This document shows positions 33,894-42,785 of a DNA stretch of 64,000 bases, in pieces. Source of the stretch: Candidatus Uabimicrobium amorphum (GTDB taxonomy: Bacteria > Planctomycetota > Uabimicrobiia > Uabimicrobiales > Uabimicrobiaceae); assembly GCF_009002475.1 (NCBI RefSeq), contig NZ_AP019860.1, positions 4,836,001 through 4,900,000 on the forward strand. The letters are read 5' to 3'. The notes beneath the pieces are model-generated. The model made no database searches and had not been told where the DNA came from. It worked only from the letters and a program-made list of their open reading frames with translations. Both the position numbers and the translations under genes were made by a program. How positions within the stretch are numbered: position 1 is the stretch's first letter; the number at the start of each line of letters is the position of its first letter.

Positions 33894-34769
33894 ATGACTA
33901 CAGATGAGAATGTAAATTACAACGCCCGAATCATTGTAGAAGGTGGCATTAAAGTATTATACAAAGGCGTGTGGGTATCAGAAGTTCGTTTTGATCAAGA
34001 TGAAATAAGCCTGGGGGTGATGGACCCGGAGCATGATATTTATCCCGATATAAATCTTCGACAGTATCGTTTAGATGGTGGAGATCCTTACATATCACGA
34101 CGACATGCAAAATTTATTCATGAAGATGGCAAATATTTTGTCCAAGATATTTGCAACAACAATTCCACCTCTATACAAGAAAAAGTGAAAGTCATCAATA
34201 ATGAAACAGTCGAGCTACATCATGGCGATCGAATTTTCTTAAGTGAATCTCTAGTTTTTCGTTTTGAGCTTGTTCCCGATAATGTTACAGAGGAACCTGA
34301 CGACGTTGTAGAAAACGAAGAAGAAAAACAAAATACGGAGTACTATCTAGAGGTAGAATCACAAACGCCTTTATACTTTAAAGCACGAAACGCTTTTACA
34401 CACATTCTTGATTTAAATCCCCAGGAGTGGGAAAAAGACGACAAGGATATTCCCACTGTCAGTGTTGGACGTAGGAGTACAGAAGAAAACATCTACCCCG
34501 ATATCGACTTATGGAAATTTTACTTTAATGAGAAAGATGAGTACATTGCACGAAAGCATGCACGTCTCACTTTCGAAGACGATAAGTTTCATTTTTATGA
34601 TGTTTCGGGAAAAGGTTCTACTTGGCTCAACGTGAAAGATGATGAACATCGTTTGTTGAAAAGTGAAAGTGGAAAAGAAAAGAAAGAGTTGCAAGTGGGA
34701 GATAAATTGATTATCAGCGACTCCGTAGTATTTATTTTTAAAAAATACGGTGAAAATAACGATTCTTAA
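33894..34769 (+). CDS. double FHA-domain protein
   Basis: 291 aa, soluble. FHA1 spans about 25-125 (SLGVMDPEHDIYPDINLRQY, then DPYISRRHAKFIHEDG) and FHA2 about 175-285 (SVGRRSTEENIYPDIDLWKF, then DEYIARKHARLTFEDD and GKGSTWLNV). Both have the same unusual IYPDI insertion between strands, so they arose by internal duplication. FHA1 lacks the NGT turn (NNNSTS) and the Arg of GR, while FHA2 keeps GRR, S/A-RKH and GST, so phospho-Thr binding is more plausible in FHA2. RBS AAGGAAAA. First gene of a same-strand run of FHA, zinc-ribbon and pseudokinase genes. Confidence 0.88.
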   Translation: MTTDENVNYNARIIVEGGIKVLYKGVWVSEVRFDQDEISLGVMDPEHDIYPDINLRQYRLDGGDPYISRRHAKFIHEDGKYFVQDICNNNSTSIQEKVKVINNETVELHHGDRIFLSESLVFRFELVPDNVTEEPDDVVENEEEKQNTEYYLEVESQTPLYFKARNAFTHILDLNPQEWEKDDKDIPTVSVGRRSTEENIYPDIDLWKFYFNEKDEYIARKHARLTFEDDKFHFYDVSGKGSTWLNVKDDEHRLLKSESGKEKKELQVGDKLIISDSVVFIFKKYGENNDS

Positions 34770-34977
34770 ACGCGTTGCACATTACTAGAATGTAGACATC
34801 TCGCATAAAATCAGGTTAATTTTCTGTTGAAACCTTTATGAAAAGGTAGTAAGATTAAAAAAATCAACCTAAGACAAAGATGCATGAGATCCATCAATAA
34901 CTTTGTTCTATTGTTGATAAGTTATCTAAAAGTAATTTCCGATGCTTTTGGCAATGGAATAAAGGGGTCGTATTCCC

Positions 34978-34998
34978 AAAAAAGACTTATGTCTTTTT
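34978..34998 (+). terminator. hairpin terminator between FHA genes
   Basis: AAAAAGAC (34979-34986) pairs with GTCTTTTT (34991-34998) over TTAT. The 286-bp gap in which it sits also shows ACCTTT/AAAGGT and GGAATA/TATTCC inverted repeats, so the genes after it probably have their own promoter. Confidence 0.6.
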
Positions 34999-35055
34999 AG
35001 TGAAAATGCCAAGTGAAATTGTCTATATTTTCACGAACAATAGCTGGGTTCATTC

Positions 35056-36186
35056 ATGATCATATGCAAAAAATGTGGAACAAGAAATTTAAACAAAACT
35101 CGCCTTTGTAAAAACTGTAATGCACCAATCGCAGCTAAGAGAAAAATTCCCTCAACACTTATAACCAAAAGCGAGAAAAAACCGATACCTGATACGATAG
35201 TAGCTTCACCTGTAAAGAACAACGAAAAGTTTGACCTTGAGAAAAAAAAAGCTATTCCAAATACTGTTATTACCAAAAAGAACCAAAAAGATGTTCCTCC
35301 TACCCTATCATTTTCGAATAAAGCCCACATGGAAGATGTGGGAAAAGAATATCCTCTGCCAGATGTCGAGAAGGAGGATATTTTTGTTAAGTACAATGAT
35401 ATGGTAAGCCCTATATTTCAAGATGGTAAAAGCGATAGTCCCCCATCACAAGACATCGTTATTTGTACGTATTGCCGTGCAGAAAACGTTTCTTTTTACG
35501 AGCAGTGTCAAGTATGCGGAAATAAACTGAACACAACGAGTGTTAAAAAAGCAGATACCGCTAAAATATGGCAGAAAAATAGCGATGACAAACAGTGCTA
35601 TCACCTAGAACATAAAGAGAACATTATAGGTCGAGATGAAGGAGATATTCTTTTTCCTCAAAGCCAGTATGTTTCTAAACGCCATTGTAAAATATACTAT
35701 CATCAACAAAAAGTAGTGGTGGATGATTTGGGGAGTATGAACGGTACATACCTAAAACTACGCAAACCATATCTTCTCAAAGATGGCGATATTTTTAGTG
35801 TAGGTAAACAAATTTTTCAATTTCGTTTACTAAAAAAAGCAGAAAAGTCTATTGTTCCCAAACGCATTACAGGGGCCTTTTTACCGTCGGAATTTGTCCC
35901 TAAGGCAAAACTTGTATACTTTATCGAACAAGGTGGGTATGATATTACGCTTCTCCAAAATAAAATAATTTTGGGACGTGAATCTGGAAGCATAGTGTTT
36001 AGTGATGATACAACTCTATCACCGCAACATGCATCCATTTATGCACACAAAAGTGGATATATATTACAAGATTTAGATAGTGAATTTGGTACATGGATCA
36101 GAATTACCAGGCCAAGTATACTTAAAAACAATGATATGTTTCGTGTGGGAGAGCATATTTTTTCTCTTGATTTCCCTGTTGAATAA
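35056..36186 (+). CDS. zinc-ribbon / double FHA protein
   Basis: 376 aa. Zinc ribbon 1 is at about 4-23 (CKKCGTRN ... CKNCNAPI). A ~110-residue disordered, Lys/Pro/Thr-rich linker follows with three IPNT/IPDT/PPT-like motifs that look like phospho-Thr sites. Zinc ribbon 2 is at about 137-158 (CTYCRAEN ... CQVCGNK). FHA1 spans about 180-260 with GRDEGDI, SKRHCKI and GSMNGTYL, all binding residues present. FHA2 spans about 295-375 with GRESGSI, SPQHASI and SEFGTWI. A protein carrying its own Thr-rich tail plus FHA domains could self-associate on phosphorylation. No SD is obvious before the ATG. Confidence 0.88.
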   Translation: MIICKKCGTRNLNKTRLCKNCNAPIAAKRKIPSTLITKSEKKPIPDTIVASPVKNNEKFDLEKKKAIPNTVITKKNQKDVPPTLSFSNKAHMEDVGKEYPLPDVEKEDIFVKYNDMVSPIFQDGKSDSPPSQDIVICTYCRAENVSFYEQCQVCGNKLNTTSVKKADTAKIWQKNSDDKQCYHLEHKENIIGRDEGDILFPQSQYVSKRHCKIYYHQQKVVVDDLGSMNGTYLKLRKPYLLKDGDIFSVGKQIFQFRLLKKAEKSIVPKRITGAFLPSEFVPKAKLVYFIEQGGYDITLLQNKIILGRESGSIVFSDDTTLSPQHASIYAHKSGYILQDLDSEFGTWIRITRPSILKNNDMFRVGEHIFSLDFPVE

Positions 36187-36244
36187 GTTCCTGGTAATGA
36201 GCAATTTTCCAAAGCGTTTTATTCGGAGACTAAGGTAGATACAC

Positions 36245-37927
36245 ATGATCGTATTTAGAATATTATCTGGTGGTAAAGAGGGTAAGATCATAAAAAGTGA
36301 TTTAGATGTGATCTATGCAGGACGTAAACCTGAGTGCATTCTACAACTAGATCCCTACCAAGATCTCTCTGTTCATGGACAGCATGCTAAGATTTTTAAA
36401 TCTAGCGGACATTATTATTTAGAAGATCTAAATAGCAAAAACGGTACTTTTGTAAATGAACAGCCTATTAAAGCTCCTATTCAATTAAAACAAGGAATTG
36501 TTTTTCGTTTAGGTGGAGACGGCCCAGAAATTGAAGTATACGATTGTAAGATAGAAAAAGAAGACGATGCTTCTTCGAAGATAGACAACACTTTTTTGTT
36601 AAAGCGCCTAGATACTGATACGGTGTTTAATTTTGACAAAACCTCTGTACGTTTGGGAAGACAACCTGATTGTGAATTAGCACTCGATCCTTTAAAGAAT
36701 CGAGAAGTATCTGGTTATCATGCTCTTATCTGTTGTCGCGATGATGGATATTATCTTGAAGACTTACAATCTGCGAATGGGACATTTCTCAATGGTGTCA
36801 TCTGTAAGAACAGTAAACTAAAAAATTTGGACATAGTTCAGTTGGGAAAAGAAGGCCCTAAGTTTCAGTTCTTGTACCAAGGCAGTTCTTCTCTAGAAAC
36901 TGTTACGGAAAATGATACTGTTGAAGTCAGTAATCCAGTTGTCGCCCCTGAAGAACAAACACCATTACCACTAGATATCGTGACCGAACCTGTTATTGAA
37001 GAAGAAGCCGAGACTGTAATTGGAAAAGAAGAAGCGCCGCAAGCCAAAACCGTCAAACCTGTCGCCAAGAAAAAAATACGAAAAACGAAACAGAATGTTG
37101 ATTTTGTCGCCCAAGTTAAGGATGTATCAAAAAAATATTTACAGCAAATACGCGACAATAAAAACTATAAGAAAATAGCCACCTATGTCCGCAATCATCA
37201 AAAGGAAAGCATTGTCATTGGAGTTGTTTGTGTTGTAGCTCTTGTTATGCTTTTTAGTGTTTTTTCACGAAATGTCTATGACAAGACTAGCTTGTTTGAA
37301 ACGTACAATGAAACAATAGTTCCCATATATAGTCGTTATTTGGTGAGAGTGAACGGAAAAACAATTCGCGGACAAATGTATAGTACAGGTGTCTTATATA
37401 ACAATAATGGTAAGACAAATGTTATTGCTCTACACGATAGTATTTTCCCATGGAAGAAAAAATCTCAAGATAAGGTAGAGGAACTTATCCATGTTATCGC
37501 TATTTGGCCAAGTCATACGCCTCTTTTTGACAAAAGTTTAGGGTATCACACGTTAGACTTTACATACAGTTATAATAATGATCATACACGCATTGGTGGA
37601 AAAAAAATTGGTGGTGTTACGGTCGATAAGGATGGCATGACATGCAAAATTGTGATTGATTCGATCGTTCCATTTTCGTTGCCAAAAAAGGATGTATTGA
37701 TAAATCCGCAAAAAAATAATGAAGAAGAGCAGGTGTTTTCTATATACACAAGCCCTGAAAACGGTATAGATGGTAACGGTACTTTGTCCAAAGTTGTGAC
37801 GATGGGCAAGGCAAAAGGTCCGAACTTAGTGATTTCGTGCAAGTCTCAAGGTGCACCTATTTTTAACACATATGGTGAAATTATCGGTGTGTATCTAGAC
37901 AGCAATCTTGTTCCTATTAACTATTAG
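36245..37927 (+). CDS. double FHA - TM - degenerate trypsin-like protein
   Basis: 560 aa. FHA1 spans about 20-95 (AGRKPECILQ, VHGQHAKI, NSKNGTFVN) and FHA2 about 130-205 (LGRQPDCELA, VSGYHALI, QSANGTFLNG); both keep the GR and NGT features. A Pro/Glu/Lys linker (about 215-315) leads to one TM (about 320-340). The exported part (about 345-560) resembles a trypsin-like fold: ALHDSI where TAxH is expected, and SQGAPIFNTYGEIIGVY where GNSGGPLFNxxGEVIGV is expected. The nucleophile position is Gln, so proteolysis is unlikely. It may relay an external binding event to cytosolic FHA readers. 14 bp separate it from the next zinc-ribbon gene. Confidence 0.85.
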   Translation: MIVFRILSGGKEGKIIKSDLDVIYAGRKPECILQLDPYQDLSVHGQHAKIFKSSGHYYLEDLNSKNGTFVNEQPIKAPIQLKQGIVFRLGGDGPEIEVYDCKIEKEDDASSKIDNTFLLKRLDTDTVFNFDKTSVRLGRQPDCELALDPLKNREVSGYHALICCRDDGYYLEDLQSANGTFLNGVICKNSKLKNLDIVQLGKEGPKFQFLYQGSSSLETVTENDTVEVSNPVVAPEEQTPLPLDIVTEPVIEEEAETVIGKEEAPQAKTVKPVAKKKIRKTKQNVDFVAQVKDVSKKYLQQIRDNKNYKKIATYVRNHQKESIVIGVVCVVALVMLFSVFSRNVYDKTSLFETYNETIVPIYSRYLVRVNGKTIRGQMYSTGVLYNNNGKTNVIALHDSIFPWKKKSQDKVEELIHVIAIWPSHTPLFDKSLGYHTLDFTYSYNNDHTRIGGKKIGGVTVDKDGMTCKIVIDSIVPFSLPKKDVLINPQKNNEEEQVFSIYTSPENGIDGNGTLSKVVTMGKAKGPNLVISCKSQGAPIFNTYGEIIGVYLDSNLVPINY

Positions 37928-37941
37928 TTGGGTTTTTATCA

Positions 37942-38229
37942 ATGCCTATTATTTTTAAATGTCAGTGTGGGCAGTACTTTACATCGGCAAATTCTCTAGT
38001 AGGTTATAAATTTGACTGTGTCAGGTGTCATATTCAATTAACAGTTCCCAATCCTCATTTTGAAGAAAAAAAACAACAAGACATTCTAGATGTGCTTTTT
38101 CCAGATGAGCCGAAATCAGAACAGAAAAAATCTATACTTTTTGAAAAAAGCGACCGATGCCAACATTGCGGAGCAAAAATGTTGAGTGGACAATATGTTT
38201 GTAGTTTATGTGGATTACAGAGTGGGTAA
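37942..38229 (+). CDS. small double zinc-ribbon protein
   Basis: 95 aa. N-terminal FKCQCGQYF ... CVRCHIQL (about 6-35) and C-terminal CQHCGAKM ... CSLCGLQ (about 72-92) each provide four cysteines, joined by a charged linker. The first is of a type I associate with planctomycetes (CxCG, ~20 residues, CxxC). No enzymatic domain. It lies between the FHA-TM gene and the pseudokinase-FGE gene with gaps of 14 and 8 bp, so it is probably part of that complex. Confidence 0.78.
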   Translation: MPIIFKCQCGQYFTSANSLVGYKFDCVRCHIQLTVPNPHFEEKKQQDILDVLFPDEPKSEQKKSILFEKSDRCQHCGAKMLSGQYVCSLCGLQSG

Positions 38230-38237
38230 GGATAAAA

Positions 38238-40571
38238 ATGTTAGATAATGAAGCAAAAGTATGGGACCATTCACAAATAACCAGAGCCATCCAAGTACTC
38301 GAAATGATGTTAGAGACGCAGATAAACATAAAGTTACCTTTGCTTGTAAACTTGAGTCAGAACGACGTTGGTGATATAGGAATACTGCAAATACTTTTTT
38401 CCACAGAGGGAATAAGTTTTTTAGAGCTTCTACATGAAGGCCCTCTTGAAGACCTGTGTAACGAAATATACAATCTTGAATTAGAGGATACACGTATCGC
38501 ATACCAAATGAGTTCTGTGCGCAGACAAGTTGCTAGTTCTATTTGTAGTTCAAATTTGCAGAGAGAAATTTCCTCTACATGCTATTTTAATTCATCTCTA
38601 CACGATGTTATCCAAATGTTGGCAGCACGCAATGCTAGCATTCGCAATGCCCTGCCCTATGATTTGGTCGATTGCGCTTCTAAGAAAGAAGAAGATATTG
38701 TTCAAAATTTAGCAGAGTATGTACAAGGCATTGGTTGGGAAAATGTTCCTTTTGGAGAACGCGAAGAGCTTTTGCTATGCATAGGCTATCACTACTTCAG
38801 CAAATCATTTTATGTCGATGTATCCAATTTGATTATGGAAGTCATGGAAACAGGGGTTGCAAATCCTCTTATTTACATGCTGTACTTTAAAGCCGCACTA
38901 AAATGTAAAGAATATGATGCGGCATTAGAAGCCTACAATGCTGCTGTCGATTCAAGTCCTTCGTTTGCCATATTGCCAGCTGACCGTTACGAAGTGAATA
39001 GTGTACTCTCCACAAATATCTTTGAAGAAATATATTGTGGGTTAGATAAAAGCATTAATATTCCTATTTTTATCAAGGTCCTCAAAAACCCACCTTCCCA
39101 AGCCGTAGAGAACATAAAAGAGAGTGGTAAATTAAAACACTCTAAAATTCTGGAAGTCTTGGACGTAAAACAAGTTGCCAAAGGTGCTGTTGTGGTAACG
39201 GAGTATTTCGAGAGTGTACCGCTAATGCAGTATATCGCAGAGAATGGTCCTCTAGATTTAGATCGATGGCAAGAAATCGCCATGCAAATTTTGGGAGCTG
39301 TTGCGCACGCACATGATTTTGGTCTAGCGCATGGCTATTTATCTCCACATAGTATTTTATATGATGGGGAAAATATCAAAATGAGTAACTTTGGCTTTTG
39401 TGTCGGAGATTTGTGGGGCGAGGGCATTAATCAATATAGCTTTGAACAGGCCACTTATTTTGCACCAGAAGTTAGAAAAAGTGAGGCCCTAGCGCTATCT
39501 AGCGATGTATACTCGTTGGGGAAAATATTAAGTTACTTATTGACCGGAAATGCCAATGATCCCTTTAATGATAGCATTCCTGACCATGTACGCTCTGTTA
39601 TCGCGAAAAGTATAAAGTACGATCATAATGAACGTTATGCCAATGCAGAAGAAATATTCAAAAGTCTTGTGGAGTCATTGGCGAATCCAAGCGAGAGTAG
39701 ACAATCTACACCAGCAGAGCCAAAGGCAGCCGAAAGTCCAAAGTTCATCATGGACCAAAATGGCAAAAAAATATCTCTTCCTGAGCATATGACGGTAAAA
39801 GGAGATAAGGTATACAACAATAAAGACGGCAGTGTGATGGTTTTAATTTCTGAAGGTTCCTTTTCTATGGGGTCAACAGAAAGAAATAGTGAATCTCCCA
39901 TACACGACGTACACCTAAGTAGCTATCTACTGGATTTATATCCCGTGACCAACAAGCAGTACATGCGTTTTTTACAAGAAACATCTAAAATGGATTTGAC
40001 ACAACTCGCTCATCCTAAACAAACTAAAGTAAATAACTTTAAGCCAAAGGGATGGAGAACACCTGAGTATTCTGCATTTAGTGATTTACCGAATAGCCCG
40101 GTCATTTTTGTCGATTGGTGGGATGCTTGGGCATATGCGAAGTGGGCAGGGAAAAGTCTACCTACGGAAGCGGAATGGGAAAAAGCGGCCCGTGGTAACG
40201 ATGGACGAATGTATCCGTGGGGACAAGATTTACCAACAACTGCGATGGCCAATTTTGGTGGTAATATAGGTAAAACAACGCCTGTTGGATCATATCCTGA
40301 AGCAATGTCTCCTTACGGATGTTTGGACATGGTTGGGAATATTTCTGAGTGGTGCTATGACACATACGATCCTAATTTCTATAGGGTAGCACGGTCGAAA
40401 AATCCTGTAAATAGATCGGATAAACTTTCACGAGTTGTGCGCGGTGGATCTTGGACCGACGCTGTCACGAGTATTCGCAATACTGTCCGCGGGTGCTGGA
40501 TGAATACCGTTCGCTATAATTTTATAGGTTTTCGTTGTGTATATCGTCTTGACCCTGATGTAGATATTTAA
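38238..40571 (+). CDS. pseudokinase fused to a SUMF1/FGE-like domain
   Basis: About 777 aa; I take the ATG at 38238 (AAGGAT upstream) since the in-frame ATG at 38208 overlaps the previous gene. Residues 1-~245 are an unassigned region with a TPR-like end. Residues ~250-490 have a kinase fold: IPIFIKVL keeps the VAIK lysine and YFAPEV the APE. But HRDLKPSN reads HGYLSPHS (about 364-371), DFG is NFG (about 383) and there is no glycine loop, so it is a pseudokinase. Residues ~525-775 form an FGE-sulfatase/SUMF1 domain (MGSTERNSE, TNKQYMRFL, SLPTEAEWEKAARG, GCLDMVGNISEWCYD, RVVRGGSWTD, GFRC). Only one of the two FGE active-site cysteines seems present, so formylglycine formation is unlikely. Confidence 0.9.
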   Translation: MLDNEAKVWDHSQITRAIQVLEMMLETQINIKLPLLVNLSQNDVGDIGILQILFSTEGISFLELLHEGPLEDLCNEIYNLELEDTRIAYQMSSVRRQVASSICSSNLQREISSTCYFNSSLHDVIQMLAARNASIRNALPYDLVDCASKKEEDIVQNLAEYVQGIGWENVPFGEREELLLCIGYHYFSKSFYVDVSNLIMEVMETGVANPLIYMLYFKAALKCKEYDAALEAYNAAVDSSPSFAILPADRYEVNSVLSTNIFEEIYCGLDKSINIPIFIKVLKNPPSQAVENIKESGKLKHSKILEVLDVKQVAKGAVVVTEYFESVPLMQYIAENGPLDLDRWQEIAMQILGAVAHAHDFGLAHGYLSPHSILYDGENIKMSNFGFCVGDLWGEGINQYSFEQATYFAPEVRKSEALALSSDVYSLGKILSYLLTGNANDPFNDSIPDHVRSVIAKSIKYDHNERYANAEEIFKSLVESLANPSESRQSTPAEPKAAESPKFIMDQNGKKISLPEHMTVKGDKVYNNKDGSVMVLISEGSFSMGSTERNSESPIHDVHLSSYLLDLYPVTNKQYMRFLQETSKMDLTQLAHPKQTKVNNFKPKGWRTPEYSAFSDLPNSPVIFVDWWDAWAYAKWAGKSLPTEAEWEKAARGNDGRMYPWGQDLPTTAMANFGGNIGKTTPVGSYPEAMSPYGCLDMVGNISEWCYDTYDPNFYRVARSKNPVNRSDKLSRVVRGGSWTDAVTSIRNTVRGCWMNTVRYNFIGFRCVYRLDPDVDI

Positions 40572-40579
40572 AGCTTTCT

Positions 40580-41986
40580 ATGTTGTCCATTGTGAAAGAC
40601 GTGATCAAGGTGAACAATGAACATAACTTGATTCATCGTGGTAATCGCATTGTTGTTGCTGTTTCCGGTGGTGCGGATTCTGTGGCATTACTTCTCATTT
40701 TGTTAAACATTCGTTCGCACTATACTCTCAACTTAGCCATTGCCCACCTTGATCATGGACTTCGGGAAAATTCCACAAAAGAGGCTCTCTACATTGCGCG
40801 TTTGGCCAAGACTCACAATCTACCTTTTTACGTTTGTTGTGAAAATTTGCTGTTGTACGGCAAACACGCTATCGAAGAGCGAGCACGAAATGCCCGGTAC
40901 GCATTTTTACAAAAATGCGCAGTTCAATTTAAAGCGCACAGCATTGCTGTCGCACATCACGCCAATGATCAAGCCGAAACCATATTATTTAATATTATTC
41001 GTGGCAGCAGTGTTACGGGGTTGGGAGGTATGCCCTACAAGCGCAAAATAGCCGCAGACTCCTCTATTCAAATCATTCGTCCATTGTTGTCATTGCAGAA
41101 ATCACAAATTGTTGATTATTTGGCAACGGAAAATCAACAGTGGATGGAAGACGAATCAAACGCTGATACGAGATTTACGCGCAATAAGATTCGTAGAGAT
41201 TTAATTCCATTTTTACAAAGTAACTTCTCCGCAAAGGTTGTCCCCTCTTTAAATAAAATGGCGATTCGTTGTCAGGAAATAGTTGATTTTATGGACCAAG
41301 AGGCCAATAAATACTACGATAGCGCCGTGGCGAGTTTGTGCGAGAAAAAGCATTTGGACCCAATGATTCAACATACCTTGAACTTTCGTGTATTTGATGA
41401 AAAATTATTTGCCAAAATTCCGACACAAATAATGCCTTTTTTGATGAAAAGGGCGATGCGGTGTATGCAAATAAACACATCGGTGAACGAACACCACTAT
41501 AAAATGCTTTCCAAGTTGCAAGAACAAAAAACCGGTGAAATTGACTTGTCAAGCAACGTGACGATCCATAAAAAGCCTGGAAAGATATATATTTATAAGC
41601 GTAATGACTCTTCATATATGAGTGAGGAATTTTACAGTAAAATACGGACTCCATGGGGGTGGTTTGTCGTAGAAGGTGGCAAGGAGAATGACTCGTTTGA
41701 CTTTTTTGCGCAGTGGATGGACAAAGAAAAAATTCAATTTCCGTTACGAGTGCGTTCTTGGAAAAGAGAAGACGTTATGAAGCCATTGGGTGCTCCAGGA
41801 AAAAAGAAGATTCAAAAAATATTGAAAGATATTAAGTTACACGAACCTTTTCGCGATCATGTCCCTGTTGTTGTCGACCATAATGAACGAATTGTTTGGT
41901 TGGTAGGGGTCTGTGTTTCTCATCATGTGAGAATTACAGAGAAAACAACAGAAAAAACTGTGGTAAAATGTTTGTTAAATTCGTGA
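40580..41986 (+). CDS. tilS: tRNA(Ile)-lysidine synthase
   Basis: 468 aa, normal for long-form TilS. The N-terminal PP-loop ATPase carries SGGADS at 29-34, LDHGLR and AHHANDQAET. Then come RPLLSLQKSQIVDYL and DESNADTRFTRNKIR, typical of the family, a helical substrate-binding region and the C-terminal TilS domain (PLRVRSWKREDVMKPLGAPG). It converts the wobble cytidine of tRNA-Ile(CAU) to lysidine, using ATP and lysine, and is essential for AUA decoding. It starts 8 bp after the pseudokinase-FGE stop and may be read from the same transcript. A bidirectional terminator follows. Confidence 0.96.
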   Translation: MLSIVKDVIKVNNEHNLIHRGNRIVVAVSGGADSVALLLILLNIRSHYTLNLAIAHLDHGLRENSTKEALYIARLAKTHNLPFYVCCENLLLYGKHAIEERARNARYAFLQKCAVQFKAHSIAVAHHANDQAETILFNIIRGSSVTGLGGMPYKRKIAADSSIQIIRPLLSLQKSQIVDYLATENQQWMEDESNADTRFTRNKIRRDLIPFLQSNFSAKVVPSLNKMAIRCQEIVDFMDQEANKYYDSAVASLCEKKHLDPMIQHTLNFRVFDEKLFAKIPTQIMPFLMKRAMRCMQINTSVNEHHYKMLSKLQEQKTGEIDLSSNVTIHKKPGKIYIYKRNDSSYMSEEFYSKIRTPWGWFVVEGGKENDSFDFFAQWMDKEKIQFPLRVRSWKREDVMKPLGAPGKKKIQKILKDIKLHEPFRDHVPVVVDHNERIVWLVGVCVSHHVRITEKTTEKTVVKCLLNS

Positions 41987-42002
41987 GGTAAGATAAGCGA
42001 CG

Positions 42003-42028
42003 AAAAGGCGAAGGATCCTTCGCCTTTT
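42003..42028. terminator. bidirectional terminator between tilS and ruvA
   Basis: A 26-bp perfect palindrome: AAAAGGCGAAGG (42003-42014) with its complement ending CGCCTTTT (to 42028). The A and T ends give a U tract on each strand, fitting two convergent genes. Confidence 0.9.
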
Positions 42029-42032
42029 TGGA

Positions 42033-42614
42033 CTACATTTCTTGTAAGGCGGTTTTTATAAGATTGTCTAGAGTGATTTCCGGGTCTTTACTCATAATTT
42101 GATCGATAGAATTGGCGGCGTTCATTTGATTATAGCCCAAACTCATAAGTGCATTGATGGCATCGGTTCGCGTTGATGTGGGCTGGGCTTGCAGAGCAGA
42201 AGTTGGCATTGGTATAGAACTTATACTTCCCTTGAGTTCTAAGATGATACGCTTTGCGGTTTTAGGACCAACGCCTTTGATTTTTTTGAAATACGTTAGA
42301 TTTTCTGTCAGTATTGCCGTGCGTAAATCGTCTGGAGAACCTCCTGAGAGTATATTCAGAGCCATTGCTGGACCTACACCGCTGATACTTTGCAATTTAT
42401 GAAACAATATTCTCTCTTCGCCGTTGGCAAAACCGAACATTTTTATCGCATCTTCCCTTATGGTGAGAGAAGTAAATACTTTGGCATCAGTACCTGCTTG
42501 AAATTGCATTTCTGCATATGTGGAAACCTTAATCGCAAATGCCATATTGCCAATATCTAAAATGAGTTCACCATCATAACAACTAATCACTTTTCCGGTT
42601 ACATATTCTAACAT
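42033..42614 (-). CDS. ruvA: Holliday junction branch-migration protein RuvA
   Basis: 193 aa from the ATG at 42614 (the frame also runs nine codons further to a GTG, which would add non-RuvA sequence). N-terminal OB fold (MLEYVTGKVIS ... MAFAIKVST), then two helix-hairpin-helix motifs (SISGVGPAMALNILSG and IKGVGPKTAKRIILEL). The C-terminal RuvB-contacting domain (DAINALMSLGYNQMNAANSI) follows. The RuvA tetramer binds Holliday junctions and loads RuvB. ruvB and ruvC are not in the window. It is convergent with tilS. Confidence 0.96.
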   Translation of the reverse strand: MLEYVTGKVISCYDGELILDIGNMAFAIKVSTYAEMQFQAGTDAKVFTSLTIREDAIKMFGFANGEERILFHKLQSISGVGPAMALNILSGGSPDDLRTAILTENLTYFKKIKGVGPKTAKRIILELKGSISSIPMPTSALQAQPTSTRTDAINALMSLGYNQMNAANSIDQIMSKDPEITLDNLIKTALQEM

Positions 42615-42785
42615 AATTGAAATCCACAGAAGTTTTGTCACTTGAATATTTCATCAAAAACAATATAATGTATGTCTATTAGGGCATTATATCATATCAA
42701 CAAGTAAGTTCGCTAACAAATAACGCTCATGCGCCGAGTAAAGATGCTCGGTATCTACAGTAATTTAGACATGTAAGGTGAAACT

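Noticed and set aside
39760..40571. Genuine formylglycine-generating enzyme
   Set aside because: The usual pair of active-site cysteines near the C-terminus is not seen; only one matches position, so the enzymatic call was dropped in favour of FGE-like.
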